Shown here in pieces: positions 52,446-62,137 of a stretch of DNA of 64,000 nucleotides (position 1 is the stretch's first letter; the number at the start of each line of letters is the position of its first letter). Both the position numbers and the translations under genes were made by a program. The notes under the pieces were generated by a model that worked only from the letters and a program-made list of their open reading frames with translations, ran no database searches and was not told where the DNA came from. The DNA is from Brevibacillus aydinogluensis (GTDB lineage: Bacteria; Bacillota; Bacilli; Brevibacillales; Brevibacillaceae), in NCBI RefSeq assembly GCF_031954365.1, contig NZ_JAUSVZ010000015.1, one strand, 5' to 3'.

Positions 52446-53468
52446 ATGAAAAGAGGTTGGCACGCATGGATGGCAGGCTGTCTCGCTGCACTGCTGCTGA
52501 CAGCGGCGGGATGCGGCGGTTCCAAGCCGCAGGACAGTAACGCCTACACGAAAGAGAATCCGCTGATCGTCAAGTTCTCTCACGTCACCACGGCTGATAG
52601 TCCAAAGGGCAAGGCCGCGAACAGGTTCGCCGAACTGCTGGCGGAAAAGACCGGCGGCAGGGTAAAGGTGGAAGTATATCCGTCTTCCCAACTGTACGGC
52701 GACAAGGACGAACTGGAAGCGCTGCAGGCGGGGAACGTCCATGTCATCGCTCCTTCGGCGACGAAGCTGGTCGGCTTCAACCCTTCCTTCCAGATTGTCG
52801 ACATGCCGTTCCTCTTTAAAAACCACGAGGCGGTCATCAAATTCTGGGACGGGGAGCTGGGCAAAAAGCTGATGAATTCCCTGGAAAGCAAAAATCTGCA
52901 GGGGCTGGCCATGTGGGAAAACGGGTTTAAAGTGTTCACCTCCACCAAACCGATTGCCAAGCCGGAAGATTTCAACGGGCAAAAATTCCGCACGCAGGCG
53001 GGCAAGGTGCTGGAAGCGCAGTTCAAGGCGCTGGGAGCGGGGGCCGCAACCATTCCGTTCGGGGAAACCTACACCGCCCTGCAGCAGGGAACGGTGGACG
53101 GCCAGGAAAACACCTGGAACAACATCGACACGCAGAAGTACGAGGAAGTGCAAAAGTACCTGCTGGTGTCCAACCACGGGCGGATCGACTACATCGTCCT
53201 GACCAACAAGCAGTGGTACAGCGCCCTGCCCGAAGACATCCGCAAGGCCTTCGACGAATCGATGGCGGAAGCGACCGCATACGAGCGGGAGCTGGCCGTC
53301 CAGTTGGACAAAGGCTCCGAAGAGAAGCTGCGCGGCTCCGGTAAAATGCAGGTGATCGATCTCAGCGAAGCGGAACGGGAAAATTTCGTCAAAGCAATGG
53401 AAGCGCTCTACAGCGAGTTTGAAAAGACGATCGGCAAGGAGTTTATCGACGGCGCCCGTCAGCTGTAA
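52446..53468 (+). CDS. dctP: TRAP transporter substrate-binding lipoprotein
   Basis: DctP family, 340 aa. Lipoprotein signal LLLTAAGCGG with the lipid Cys near 24. The ligand-binding Arg lies in NGQKFRTQAGKVLEAQFKAL; IPFGETYTALQQGTVDGQEN is the family signature. Captures a carboxylic acid outside the membrane for DctQM. AAAAAAGGGGG lies before the ATG. Confidence 0.93.
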   Translation: MKRGWHAWMAGCLAALLLTAAGCGGSKPQDSNAYTKENPLIVKFSHVTTADSPKGKAANRFAELLAEKTGGRVKVEVYPSSQLYGDKDELEALQAGNVHVIAPSATKLVGFNPSFQIVDMPFLFKNHEAVIKFWDGELGKKLMNSLESKNLQGLAMWENGFKVFTSTKPIAKPEDFNGQKFRTQAGKVLEAQFKALGAGAATIPFGETYTALQQGTVDGQENTWNNIDTQKYEEVQKYLLVSNHGRIDYIVLTNKQWYSALPEDIRKAFDESMAEATAYERELAVQLDKGSEEKLRGSGKMQVIDLSEAERENFVKAMEALYSEFEKTIGKEFIDGARQL

Positions 53469-53563
53469 CGACCGCGGGCGGCTTTCAAGAAACAGACGGG
53501 GCACCGTTTCCGCCGGGGACCGGTGCCTTGGGGGAACCAACCAAACCGGGGAGGTTGAAAGTG

Positions 53564-54055
53564 ATGTCCAAATGGCGGGAACGGTATGCTGCTTTTGAAG
53601 ATTGTCTCGCCGGCTCGCTGATCGTGATCGGCGTTGCCTTGATTTTCTATGGAGTGGTGTGCCGCTACTTGTTTAACAGCCCGAAAGCGTGGGTCGACGA
53701 AATTTCCACCTACTTCGTCGTCTGGGGAACGCTGATCGGCTCGGCGGTTGCCTTGAGGGAAGGGCATCACATCCAGGTGGACGTCCTGTACGACCGCCTG
53801 CCTTCCTCCCTCCAGAAGGCGTGCAACGTGTTTGCCAATGCGCTTGGCGTTCTCTTCTGCCTCTGTTTCATCTTTTTCGGCGGCAAACTGCTGGCGCTCT
53901 ACTGGAAGACGCAGCAGCAGTCCACCGATGTGGGGATTTTCCTCTGGATCGTCTATCTGGTGATCCCGCTCAGCGGACTGATGCTGGGCTACCGATTCCT
54001 TGACAACCTGCTGGCCAGCCTGAAACAAGAGGTGAAGATCGAGTGGAATGGATAG
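53564..54055 (+). CDS. dctQ: TRAP transporter small permease
   Basis: DctQ, 163 aa, four membrane helices; typical RYLFNSPKAWVDEIS motif and REGHHIQVD. ATG 53564 has GGGGAGG 9 bases upstream. Overlaps dctM by 13 bases. Confidence 0.93.
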   Translation: MSKWRERYAAFEDCLAGSLIVIGVALIFYGVVCRYLFNSPKAWVDEISTYFVVWGTLIGSAVALREGHHIQVDVLYDRLPSSLQKACNVFANALGVLFCLCFIFFGGKLLALYWKTQQQSTDVGIFLWIVYLVIPLSGLMLGYRFLDNLLASLKQEVKIEWNG

Positions 54056-55317
54056 TGTTTCTCGTCTTTTTTCTGCTGCTGCTCCTGCGGGTTCCGGTGG
54101 CGGTCTCGCTGGTGGTGTCGGCCGCGCTCGCGCTCATGGACAGCGGGTTCAACCTGGACGTGCTGCCGCAAAAAATCTTTTCGTCGCTCAACGTTTCCAC
54201 GCTGATGGCCATCCCCGGCTTTATTCTCGCCGGCGTCCTGATGGCGCGCGGCGGCATCTCCAAAGCGCTGATCGACGCGCTCAGGGCGTGGGTGGGCCAT
54301 TTTTCCGGCGGGCTGTCCGTCGTCACCGTTCTCGCCTGTGCGGTCTTTGCCGCCATCTCCGGTTCCAGTCCGGCGACCGCCGCCGCCATCGGAGCGATCA
54401 TGATCCCGGGAATGGTGGAGGCCGGGTACAGCAAGCGATACGCGATGGGCCTCGTGGCCGCCTCCGGCACGCTGGGGATTCTCATCCCGCCGTCCATTCC
54501 GCTGATCGTGTACGGAACGGTGGCCGAGGAGTCGATCGGCAAGCTGTTTATGGCCGGGTTTTTGCCGGGACTGTTTCTGACTGCCGTCCTCGTGGTGGTG
54601 GCCATCGTGTACGCCCGCTGGAAAAACTTCGGCCGCCTGCCGAAAGCGAGCTGGCACGACCGCTTCGTCTTGAGTGTCAGGGCGCTTCCCGCCGCACTGC
54701 TGCCGCTCTTGATCCTCGGCTCCATCTACAAGGGGATCGCGACGCCGACGGAAGCCTCCGTGGTCGCCTGCGTCTACTCCCTGCTCGTCGCCGTGTTCGT
54801 CTACCGCCAGATCACGTGGAAGGACGCGCGGACGATCCTGCGGGAGACGGTCAACACCAGTTCGATGGTGTTCTTCATCATCGCCGGCGCCACCGTCTTC
54901 GGCCTGTACCTGACCAATGAGCAGGTTCCGCAAAACATCGCCGCCTGGATCATGGAAGGCGACATCAACAAATGGACGTTTTTGATCGCGTGCAACATCC
55001 TGTTCTTCATCATGGGCATGTTCCTGGAGCCGACCTCCATCATCCTGATCACCCTGCCGATCTTCCTGCCGATTTTAAAGCTGCTGGGGATCGACGTCAT
55101 TCACTTTGCAATCATCATGACCGTAAACATGGAATTGGGGATGGTGACGCCTCCTGTCGGCCTGAACCTGTTTGTGGTCAGCGGCATCGCCAGGGCCAAG
55201 CTGGAAGAGGTGGTCAGGGGGATCATGCCGTTTATCGCCCTGATGATCCTCGTCCTGGTCGTCATTGTCGTCTGGCCGCAGCTCTCACTCTGGCTGCCGG
55301 TGCAGATGGCCAACTGA
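54043..55317 (+). CDS. dctM: TRAP transporter large permease
   Basis: DctM, 424 aa, about 12 helices; family motifs ISGSSPATAAAIGAIMIPGM, GTLGILIPPSIPLIVYG and MELGMVTPPVGLNLFV. Sodium-driven uptake with DctPQ. Starts with GTG at 54043, inside dctQ, with AGGTGAAG upstream. Confidence 0.95.
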   Translation: MEWIVFLVFFLLLLLRVPVAVSLVVSAALALMDSGFNLDVLPQKIFSSLNVSTLMAIPGFILAGVLMARGGISKALIDALRAWVGHFSGGLSVVTVLACAVFAAISGSSPATAAAIGAIMIPGMVEAGYSKRYAMGLVAASGTLGILIPPSIPLIVYGTVAEESIGKLFMAGFLPGLFLTAVLVVVAIVYARWKNFGRLPKASWHDRFVLSVRALPAALLPLLILGSIYKGIATPTEASVVACVYSLLVAVFVYRQITWKDARTILRETVNTSSMVFFIIAGATVFGLYLTNEQVPQNIAAWIMEGDINKWTFLIACNILFFIMGMFLEPTSIILITLPIFLPILKLLGIDVIHFAIIMTVNMELGMVTPPVGLNLFVVSGIARAKLEEVVRGIMPFIALMILVLVVIVVWPQLSLWLPVQMAN

Positions 55318-55413
55318 GCGGGAATTGACTGGAAGCGGCCGATTCTGTAAAAATGGGAGATAGTTGCCAACAGGCGTACGGGAAAAGCACACGATTGTCA
55401 GGAGGATACACCC

Positions 55414-56079
55414 ATGAAGCGAAGCCACTTGCGATTACATGACCGTTCCACGCTGCTTGAGCGGGTCGTCTCCCGTCTAAGGGAAGCGATTCTCAGGCGG
55501 GAGTTTCAGCCGGGGGAACGGCTCGTGCAGGAGGAGCTGGCCGAAGCCATGGGCGTCAGCCGGATGCCGGTCCGGGAGGCGCTGCGCCAACTGGAAAAAG
55601 AGGGGCTGGTCACGCTGGAGCCGCACAAGGGAGCCATCGTGACACCGGTGACATCCGATGACATCGAAGAGATTTACTATCTGCGCTCGGTGCTGGAAGC
55701 GATCGCGGTGGAACGCTCCCTGCCCCATCTGACCGATGACGACAAACGGATGCTTGGGCAGTTGGTCGAAGAGATGGAGCAGGCCGTCAAACGGGAGGAC
55801 GCGGAGCAGTTCATCGCGAAAAACGCCGAATTTCACCGTTTGATCCGCAAGGGATGTCGCTGGCGCAGGGCGCACATGATCCTGGAGATGCTGTGGCACG
55901 GCTTTCCGCCGCACACGCCCGGCATGCTGCCGGGGCAGATGGAGCGGTCGCAGGCCGAGCACAAGGAGATGCTGGAGCTGATCGAATCAGGTGATGCCAA
56001 GCGGCTGTCCGAAGTGATCCGCAAACACATCTTGCGTACGGGGGAAGCGTTTAAGGAACACCTGGCGCAGGACGAGTAA
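55414..56079 (+). CDS. GntR-family regulator with FCD domain
   Basis: A 221-residue repressor. Winged helix at about 15-75 (FQPGERLVQEELAEAMGVSRMPVREALRQLEKEG, read in parts) and an all-helical FCD ligand domain with metal-site residues (YYLRSVLE, EFHRLI, HKEMLELI). It stands between TRAP and CoA-ligase genes that share the TGGATCCAATATCC motif, so it is the likely local repressor responding to an organic acid. CAGGAGG precedes the ATG. Confidence 0.92.
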   Translation: MKRSHLRLHDRSTLLERVVSRLREAILRREFQPGERLVQEELAEAMGVSRMPVREALRQLEKEGLVTLEPHKGAIVTPVTSDDIEEIYYLRSVLEAIAVERSLPHLTDDDKRMLGQLVEEMEQAVKREDAEQFIAKNAEFHRLIRKGCRWRRAHMILEMLWHGFPPHTPGMLPGQMERSQAEHKEMLELIESGDAKRLSEVIRKHILRTGEAFKEHLAQDE

Positions 56080-56135
56080 CCGAGCGATACATGTGTGGGG
56101 ATTGTTTTTTCAATCCTTCACAATTTTTCTTTGCA

Positions 56136-56150
56136 TTGGATCCAATATCC
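56136..56150. promoter_or_regulatory. Shared operator copy 3 (CoA-ligase operon)
   Basis: TTGGATCCAATATCC, identical to the copy at 51737 and followed at once by a second AATATCC. It lies 33 bases before the ligase start. CAATTT and TTTGCAT stretches upstream may be the promoter. Confidence 0.65.
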
Positions 56151-56183
56151 AATATCCGAGTTGAGCCAGAGGAGGAGCTTGTA

Positions 56184-57404
56184 ATGGGAAAGGTTTTGGA
56201 ACATCACAGCAAACGGTTGATTCGTCAGGTTGGCGTCCCGACGCCGGAACACTGGGTGGCGGACACCGCCGCGGAGGCGGAAGCAATCGCCAAACGATTC
56301 GGCAAGCCGGTGGTGCTGAAAGCGCTGGTCCCGGTCGGGAAGCGGGGCAAGGCGGGGGCCGTCACCTTTGCAAAGACGCCGGAAGAAGCGAGAGAGCGGG
56401 CCCGGGAACTTTTGGGCATGACGGTCAGCCACTTTCCGGTCGACAAGATCCTGGTCGAGGAAATGCTGGAGATTGCCAAGGAACTGTACGTCTCCATCAC
56501 CATTGACAAGCAGAAACAACTGCCGGTGATCATCGCCTCGACCGAAGGGGGCGTGGAGGTGGAAGAGCTGGTGGCCGAGCATCCCGACAAGGTGGTGATC
56601 GAGCACGTCGATCCGCTGACGGGGCTGGCCGACTACAAGACGAGAGAGGTGTGGAGCCGCCTCGGCTTAAACGGCAGGGAACTGCTGCAGGCGAGCGACG
56701 TCCTCGCCAGGCTGTACGCCGCTTTTCTCCGCTACGACTGCCAACTGCTGGAGATCAATCCGCTCGCCGTCACCGCACAGGGCTCGCTGGTGGCCGCCGC
56801 ATCGGTGATGGCCGTCGACGACGCCGCGATGTTTCGGCAGAAGGGGCTGGAGGGGCTGGTCGAAGTGGGCGGCGAACGGGCGTGGCGTCCGCTGACGGAG
56901 CTGGAAAAGCGAATGATCGCCGTGAATGACGCCGATTACCGGGGGACCGCCCGCTACACGGAGATGGACGGCGGGGATATCGGCTTCATGTGCGGTGGCG
57001 GCGGGGGCAGCCTGCTCAGCTTTGACGCGCTGGTCGACCTGGGCGGCCGGCCGGCCAACTACTCGGAAACGGGTGGCAATCCCCCGGAAGAAAAAGTGTA
57101 CGGCCTGACCAGAGGAATCCTCTCCAAGCCCGGCGTCAAAGGGCTGTTTGTCGCCCACAACATCACCAACAACACGCAGATCGACGTAATGGCCCGGGGG
57201 ATCGTACGCGCGTTGGCCGACATGGGCATCGATCCCCGGACGTTTCCCGTCGTCGTGCGGGAAGCGGGCGTCAACGACGCGCTGGGCAGACAGATATTTA
57301 CCGAGGCGGGCGTGGAGTACTACGGCGAAGAGGTGACGATTTGCGAAGCGGCAGCTGCGATGATCGCGCGTATGCAGTCTGCCTATCCGGACTTGTACGC
57401 GTAA
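56184..57404 (+). CDS. Succinyl-CoA-synthetase-like acid-CoA ligase, beta subunit
   Basis: ATP-grasp protein of 406 aa, SucC/MtkA family: KRLIRQVGVPTPEHWVAD, VVLKALVPVGKRGKAGAV, EINPLAVTAQGSLVAA, and GGDIGFMCGGGGGSL with ETGGNPPEEKVYG. Activates a dicarboxylic acid to its CoA ester. It is more distant than a housekeeping SucC. The ATG at 56184 has AGAGGAGG 8 bases upstream; a longer frame runs through the operator. Confidence 0.85.
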   Translation: MGKVLEHHSKRLIRQVGVPTPEHWVADTAAEAEAIAKRFGKPVVLKALVPVGKRGKAGAVTFAKTPEEARERARELLGMTVSHFPVDKILVEEMLEIAKELYVSITIDKQKQLPVIIASTEGGVEVEELVAEHPDKVVIEHVDPLTGLADYKTREVWSRLGLNGRELLQASDVLARLYAAFLRYDCQLLEINPLAVTAQGSLVAAASVMAVDDAAMFRQKGLEGLVEVGGERAWRPLTELEKRMIAVNDADYRGTARYTEMDGGDIGFMCGGGGGSLLSFDALVDLGGRPANYSETGGNPPEEKVYGLTRGILSKPGVKGLFVAHNITNNTQIDVMARGIVRALADMGIDPRTFPVVVREAGVNDALGRQIFTEAGVEYYGEEVTICEAAAAMIARMQSAYPDLYA

Positions 57405-57429
57405 AACGGGAAAACGAGGAGGAGAGAGT

Positions 57430-58341
57430 ATGGCCATTTTGATAGACAAGCGCTCGCGCATTGTCATCCAGGGAATCACCGGGCGGGAAGCGACGATGGT
57501 GACCCGCCACACGCTCGATTACGGCACCAACGTTGTGGCCGGGGTGACGCCGGGGAAAAAGGGGCAGCACGTGCACGGGGTTCCCGTGTACAACACGGTG
57601 CGGGAAGCGGTTGACGCCCATCAGGCGGACACCAGCCTGGTTGTCGTGCCGCCCGCCTTTGCGCTGGATGCCGTGCGGGAAGCGATCGACAACGGCATCA
57701 AGGTGATCGTGGTGACGACGGAGAACATTCCGCAGCTGGACACGGTCAAGATGCTTCACCTCGCCAGGCAGAACGGCGTCCGGATCATCGGCCCCAACAC
57801 GGTGGGCATGATCAACCCGAAAGACCGGGTGAAGCTGGGCTCGATCGGCGGCGACAACCCCGACCGCTGCTTCGTGCCGGGGCATGTCGGCGTGATCTCC
57901 CGCAGCGGCGGGATGACGGCGGAAACGTCGTGGATGGTAAAGCGGGCCGGATTTGGCGTCAGCACCAGCGTGGGCATCGGCGGCGACGCGCTGATCGGCA
58001 CGACGATCCGCGACCTGCTGGAATTGTTCGAACGAGACCCGGATACGCATGCGGTCGTGACGTTTTCCGAACCGGGCACGACGTTTGAGGAAGAGGCGGC
58101 CGAGTTCGTCAAAAGCGGCGGCTTTCGCAAACCGCTGATTTCCTTCATCGCCGGGCGGTTTACAGAGCGGATGCCGGAGGGAACGGTGTTCGGCCATGCC
58201 GGGGCACTGATCTCCGGCAATGTGGGACGCCCGTCCGGCAAGGCGCAAAAGTTGCGGGAGGCGGGGGCCCACGTGGTGGAGCGATACGATGATTTGATCG
58301 AGGTCCTGCAATCCGTATTGGCGGCAAAGGAGGCGAAGTAA
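57430..58341 (+). CDS. Succinyl-CoA-synthetase-like acid-CoA ligase, alpha subunit
   Basis: SucD/MtkB-like, 303 aa: CoA-binding start KRSRIVIQGITGREA, PNTVGMINP, GVISRSGGMTAETSW, and the phosphohistidine in FGHAGALISG. Forms the ligase with the beta subunit 25 bases upstream. The substrate could be malate, citramalate, itaconate or succinate. TAA is directly followed by the next ATG. Confidence 0.88.
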   Translation: MAILIDKRSRIVIQGITGREATMVTRHTLDYGTNVVAGVTPGKKGQHVHGVPVYNTVREAVDAHQADTSLVVVPPAFALDAVREAIDNGIKVIVVTTENIPQLDTVKMLHLARQNGVRIIGPNTVGMINPKDRVKLGSIGGDNPDRCFVPGHVGVISRSGGMTAETSWMVKRAGFGVSTSVGIGGDALIGTTIRDLLELFERDPDTHAVVTFSEPGTTFEEEAAEFVKSGGFRKPLISFIAGRFTERMPEGTVFGHAGALISGNVGRPSGKAQKLREAGAHVVERYDDLIEVLQSVLAAKEAK

Positions 58342-59694
58342 ATGTCACTGAGCAGACAACTGGCCGGTTTTATCGCCTGGACCCGCTATGAAGACCTGCC
58401 GGCGGAGACGGTGGCGTTCACCAAACTGTGCATCCTGGACTGGCTCGGCTCCGCGCTGGCCGGCGCGGCCAAACCGCCGGTGCGGATGATTGACGAGCTG
58501 GCGAGGGAGTTGGGGGGGAGCGGACAGGCGACGCTGGTCACCGGCGGCAGGTCGTCGGTCGCCAACGCGGCACTGGTCAACGGAGCCGCCTCTCACGTCG
58601 TTGAACTGGACGACATCCACAAGCAGTCGATCATTCACGCCGCCACCGTCGTTATCCCGGCGGCGCTGGCCGTTGCCGAGTGGCTGAACAGAAGCGGCAA
58701 AGAACTGATCGCGGCGGTCGCGGTCGGCTACGACGTCTGTTTCCGCGTCGGCGAGGCGGTCAGCCCGTCCCACTACCGTTTCTGGCACAACACCGCCACC
58801 TGCGGCACGTTTGGCGCAGCAGCGGCAGCGGCCTCCCTGCTTCGACTGGACGAGGAGCAGATCGTCCACGCGCTGGGCAATGCGGGGACGCAGGCGGCGG
58901 GACTGTGGGAGTTTATCGTCGACGGTGCGATGTCCAAACAGCTTCACACCGGCAAAGCGGCGATGAACGGGCTTTTGGCCGCCCTGTTGGCGCAAAAAGG
59001 GTTTACCGGCCCCTCCCGCATCCTCGAAGGGGAGCGCGGCTTTTTCCGGGCGATGGCGGAAACCGTTGACGAGTCGCGGATTACCGACCGGCTGGGGGAG
59101 CATTTCAAAATTACAGAAAATTCATTCAAGATTCACGCTTCCTGCCGCCACACCCATCCCGCCGTCGATCTCGCCCTCAAGCTGCGTCAACAGTCCGGCA
59201 TCCGTACGGAGGAGTTGCGCCGAATCCGGGTGGGCGGCTATCGGTCGGTGCTGGCGATCACCGACAATCCCGACCCGCAGACCGTGTACGCGGCCAAGTT
59301 CAGCCTGCAGTTCTGCGTCGCGCTCGCCCTCGTCAAGGGCAGGGCGGGACTGGCCGACTTCAGCGGGGAGACGCTGCACGATCCGGCAGTCCGCTCACTG
59401 ATGGAGCGGGTGGAGCTGACGCTTGACCCCGACGTGGATGCCGCTTATCCGGAGCGGTGGGGATCCAGCATGGAAGCGGAGACAGTGGCGGGAGAAGTGC
59501 TGCGCCTCGTGGCTGATTACCCGAAGGGGGACCCGGAAAACCCGGTGACGGCTGCGGAATTGACGGATAAGTTCCACGACCTGGCCGCCCATTTGCCCGA
59601 GGACACAAGGCGAAGCTACCTGGAGACAATCCTGCACCTGGAAACGATCGCGGACGTCGGCCGATTTTGGGACGAAAGGAGCCGCGTGTCGTGA
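58342..59694 (+). CDS. MmgE/PrpD-family protein
   Basis: A 450-residue protein of the 2-methylcitrate dehydratase / cis-aconitate decarboxylase fold. Family motifs: LDWLGSALAGA, GAASHVVELDDIHKQSIIHA, TFGAAAAAASLL, KQLHTGKAAMNGLLAALL, and HASCRHTHPAVDLAL. The reaction is not fixed by sequence: hydration/dehydration of a tricarboxylate or aconitate decarboxylation are the known ones. AAAGGAGG lies in the end of the alpha subunit gene. Confidence 0.88.
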   Translation: MSLSRQLAGFIAWTRYEDLPAETVAFTKLCILDWLGSALAGAAKPPVRMIDELARELGGSGQATLVTGGRSSVANAALVNGAASHVVELDDIHKQSIIHAATVVIPAALAVAEWLNRSGKELIAAVAVGYDVCFRVGEAVSPSHYRFWHNTATCGTFGAAAAAASLLRLDEEQIVHALGNAGTQAAGLWEFIVDGAMSKQLHTGKAAMNGLLAALLAQKGFTGPSRILEGERGFFRAMAETVDESRITDRLGEHFKITENSFKIHASCRHTHPAVDLALKLRQQSGIRTEELRRIRVGGYRSVLAITDNPDPQTVYAAKFSLQFCVALALVKGRAGLADFSGETLHDPAVRSLMERVELTLDPDVDAAYPERWGSSMEAETVAGEVLRLVADYPKGDPENPVTAAELTDKFHDLAAHLPEDTRRSYLETILHLETIADVGRFWDERSRVS

Positions 59695-60308
59695 ACGAAC
59701 TGTCCACCCGCCGCTTCCTTCTCGCCCGGCTGCACTCCCTGACCGGACTTGTGCCGCTCGGCCTGTTTTTGCTGGAACACCTCTACTCCAACGCCATCGC
59801 CTTGATGGGACAGGAGGCGTACGACCGGCATGTCCAGACGTTGTCGGGCATCCCCTTTCTGCCGGTCGTCGAGGTGCTGTTCATCGCGCTGCCGCTCTTG
59901 TATCACGCGGTGTACGGCATCTACATCGGGATGATGGCGAAAGTCAATCCGTACCGCTATGCCTACCGGCAGAACTGGCTGTTCATCGCGCAGCGGGTGA
60001 GCGGGGGGATCACGCTGGTGTTTGTGCTCTACCACATTTGGGCGTTTCGCCTCTCCAGCCTGCTGTTTGATGCGCCCGTCAACTACGAGGCTGTCCAGGC
60101 CCATCTGCAAAACCCGTTCATTTTTGCCTTTTACGTGCTGGGTGTAATCGCCACCACGTTTCACTTTTCCAACGGATTGTGGACCGGTTTGATTACCTGG
60201 GGAATCACCGTCGGCCCGCGGGGGCAGCGGATTTCCTCGGTCCTGCGTACGCTCTTGTTCGCCGGCCTGTGCGGCGTCGGGGTGGGGGCGCTGATCGCAT
60301 TTTGGTAA
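59691..60308 (+). CDS. sdhC: Succinate dehydrogenase cytochrome b558 subunit
   Basis: A 205-residue, five-helix B. subtilis-type di-haem anchor. Conserved His in FLLEHLYSNAIA, LYHAVYGIYIG, LYHIWAFR and TFHFSNGLWTG are likely haem ligands. GTG 59691 makes a GTGA overlap with the PrpD gene and has AAAGGAG 9 bases upstream. Confidence 0.93.
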   Translation: MNELSTRRFLLARLHSLTGLVPLGLFLLEHLYSNAIALMGQEAYDRHVQTLSGIPFLPVVEVLFIALPLLYHAVYGIYIGMMAKVNPYRYAYRQNWLFIAQRVSGGITLVFVLYHIWAFRLSSLLFDAPVNYEAVQAHLQNPFIFAFYVLGVIATTFHFSNGLWTGLITWGITVGPRGQRISSVLRTLLFAGLCGVGVGALIAFW

Positions 60309-60324
60309 GAAGGGAGGATGTGTC

Positions 60325-62121
60325 ATGAACGAAAGCATCATCGTCGTCGGCGGCGGACTGGCCGGCCTGATGAGCGTGATCAAGATTGCGGAAGCGGGAG
60401 GAACGGTCAAGCTCTTTTCTGTCGTGCCGGTCCGCCGCTCCCACTCCGTCTGCGCGCAGGGGGGCATCAACGGCGCGGTGAATACGAAAGGGGAAGGCGA
60501 CTCCGCCTGGGAACACTTTGACGACACGATTTACGGGGGAGACTTTTTGGCCCATCAGCCGCCGGTTAAAGCGATGTGCGAGGCGGCACCGGAGATCATC
60601 TACCTCTTGGACCGGATGGGTGTGCCATTCAACCGCACGCCGGAAGGGCTGATCGACTTCCGCCGGCTCGGCGGGGCCAAGTATTCCCGCACCGCCTTTG
60701 CCGGCGCCACCACCGGCCAGCAGATTCTCTACGCCCTGGATGAGCAGGTGCGCCGCTTCGAATCGGAAGGGCGGGTGGAAAAATTTGAATATTGGGAAAT
60801 GCTTTCCCTCATCCTCGATGACGAAGGGGTCTGTCGAGGTATCGTCGCTCAGGATCTCAAGTCGATGGAGATCAAGGAGTTCCCCGCCGATGCGGTAATC
60901 CTGGCGACCGGCGGCATCGGGATGATTTTCCGGAAGAGCACCAACTCGCTGATCAACACCGGCAGTGCCCACAGCATCGCCTACCAGCAGGGGGTGCATT
61001 ACGCCAACGGCGAGTTCATCCAGATTCATCCGACCGCCATCCCCGGCGACGACAAGCTGCGGCTGATGTCGGAATCGGCGCGCGGGGAGGGAGGGCGCAT
61101 CTGGGTCTACAAGGACGGCAAGCCGTGGTACTTTCTGGAGGAAAAGTACCCGGCATACGGCAACCTGGTGCCGCGGGACATCGCCACGCGGGAGATTTTC
61201 CACGTCTGCGTCGACCTGAAACTGGGCATCAACGGAGAGAACATGGTCTACCTCGACGTGTCCCACCTGCCAAAGCGGCAGTTGGAGCAGAAGCTGGGCG
61301 GCATTCTCAGCATCTACGAGAAGTTTGTCGGCGACGATCCGCGCAAGGTGCCGATGAAGATTTTCCCCGCGATGCACTACTCCATGGGCGGTCTGTGGGT
61401 GGATTACAACCAGATGACCAACATCCCCGGCCTGTTCGCCTGCGGCGAGTGCGAATTTCAATACCACGGCGCCAACCGGCTGGGGGCCAATTCGCTGGTG
61501 TCGGCGATCTACGGCGGGATGGTGGCGGGGCCGAAAGCGGTCGAGTACGTCCGCGGCCTGAAGAAGTCGGCCCAGGACCTGTCGCCCAACCTGTTCGCCG
61601 CCGAGCGCAGGCGACAGGAAGCGTACATGGAGCGCATCTGCCGGATGGACGGCTACGAGAACCCGTACCAGCTCTATGTGGAGATGAGCGACTGGATGGT
61701 GGACAACGTAACCGTGGTCCGCTACAACGACCGCCTGCAAAAAACGGACGAGAAGCTGCAGGAGCTGCTGGAGCGCTGGCAGAAGATCGGCGTGGACGAT
61801 ACCTCCGACTGGTACAACCGGACGGTGACGTTTGTCCGCCAGTTGTGGAACATGCTGCAGTTGGCCCGGGTGATCACGCTGGGAGCGCTCCACCGCAACG
61901 AGAGCAGGGGCGCTCATTACAAGCCGGAGTTTCCCGAGCGCGACGACGCCAACTGGCTGAAGACAACGCTCGCCATCTACACGCCGGAGGGGCCGCTTTT
62001 CCGCTACGAACCGGTCGATCTCGCCTACATCCAGCCGCGCCCCCGGCGCTATGACATCGTGAAGGAAGCGGCGGACCGGGCATCCGACCGGGGCTCCGCG
62101 GCCGCCCGTCAACAGGCTTAG
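60325..62121 (+). CDS. sdhA: Succinate dehydrogenase/fumarate reductase flavoprotein subunit
   Basis: A 598-residue flavoprotein, B. subtilis SdhA type. FAD site IIVVGGGLAGLMSVI; covalent FAD His in RRSHSVCAQGGINGAV; active-site segments PTAIPGDDKLRLMSESARGE and AMHYSMGGLWVD. It oxidises succinate, or a methyl-substituted succinate if the operon serves C5 acids. AAGGGAGGATG precedes the ATG. Confidence 0.95.
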   Translation: MNESIIVVGGGLAGLMSVIKIAEAGGTVKLFSVVPVRRSHSVCAQGGINGAVNTKGEGDSAWEHFDDTIYGGDFLAHQPPVKAMCEAAPEIIYLLDRMGVPFNRTPEGLIDFRRLGGAKYSRTAFAGATTGQQILYALDEQVRRFESEGRVEKFEYWEMLSLILDDEGVCRGIVAQDLKSMEIKEFPADAVILATGGIGMIFRKSTNSLINTGSAHSIAYQQGVHYANGEFIQIHPTAIPGDDKLRLMSESARGEGGRIWVYKDGKPWYFLEEKYPAYGNLVPRDIATREIFHVCVDLKLGINGENMVYLDVSHLPKRQLEQKLGGILSIYEKFVGDDPRKVPMKIFPAMHYSMGGLWVDYNQMTNIPGLFACGECEFQYHGANRLGANSLVSAIYGGMVAGPKAVEYVRGLKKSAQDLSPNLFAAERRRQEAYMERICRMDGYENPYQLYVEMSDWMVDNVTVVRYNDRLQKTDEKLQELLERWQKIGVDDTSDWYNRTVTFVRQLWNMLQLARVITLGALHRNESRGAHYKPEFPERDDANWLKTTLAIYTPEGPLFRYEPVDLAYIQPRPRRYDIVKEAADRASDRGSAAARQQA

Positions 62122-62137
62122 AGAGGAGGGTGCCGGG

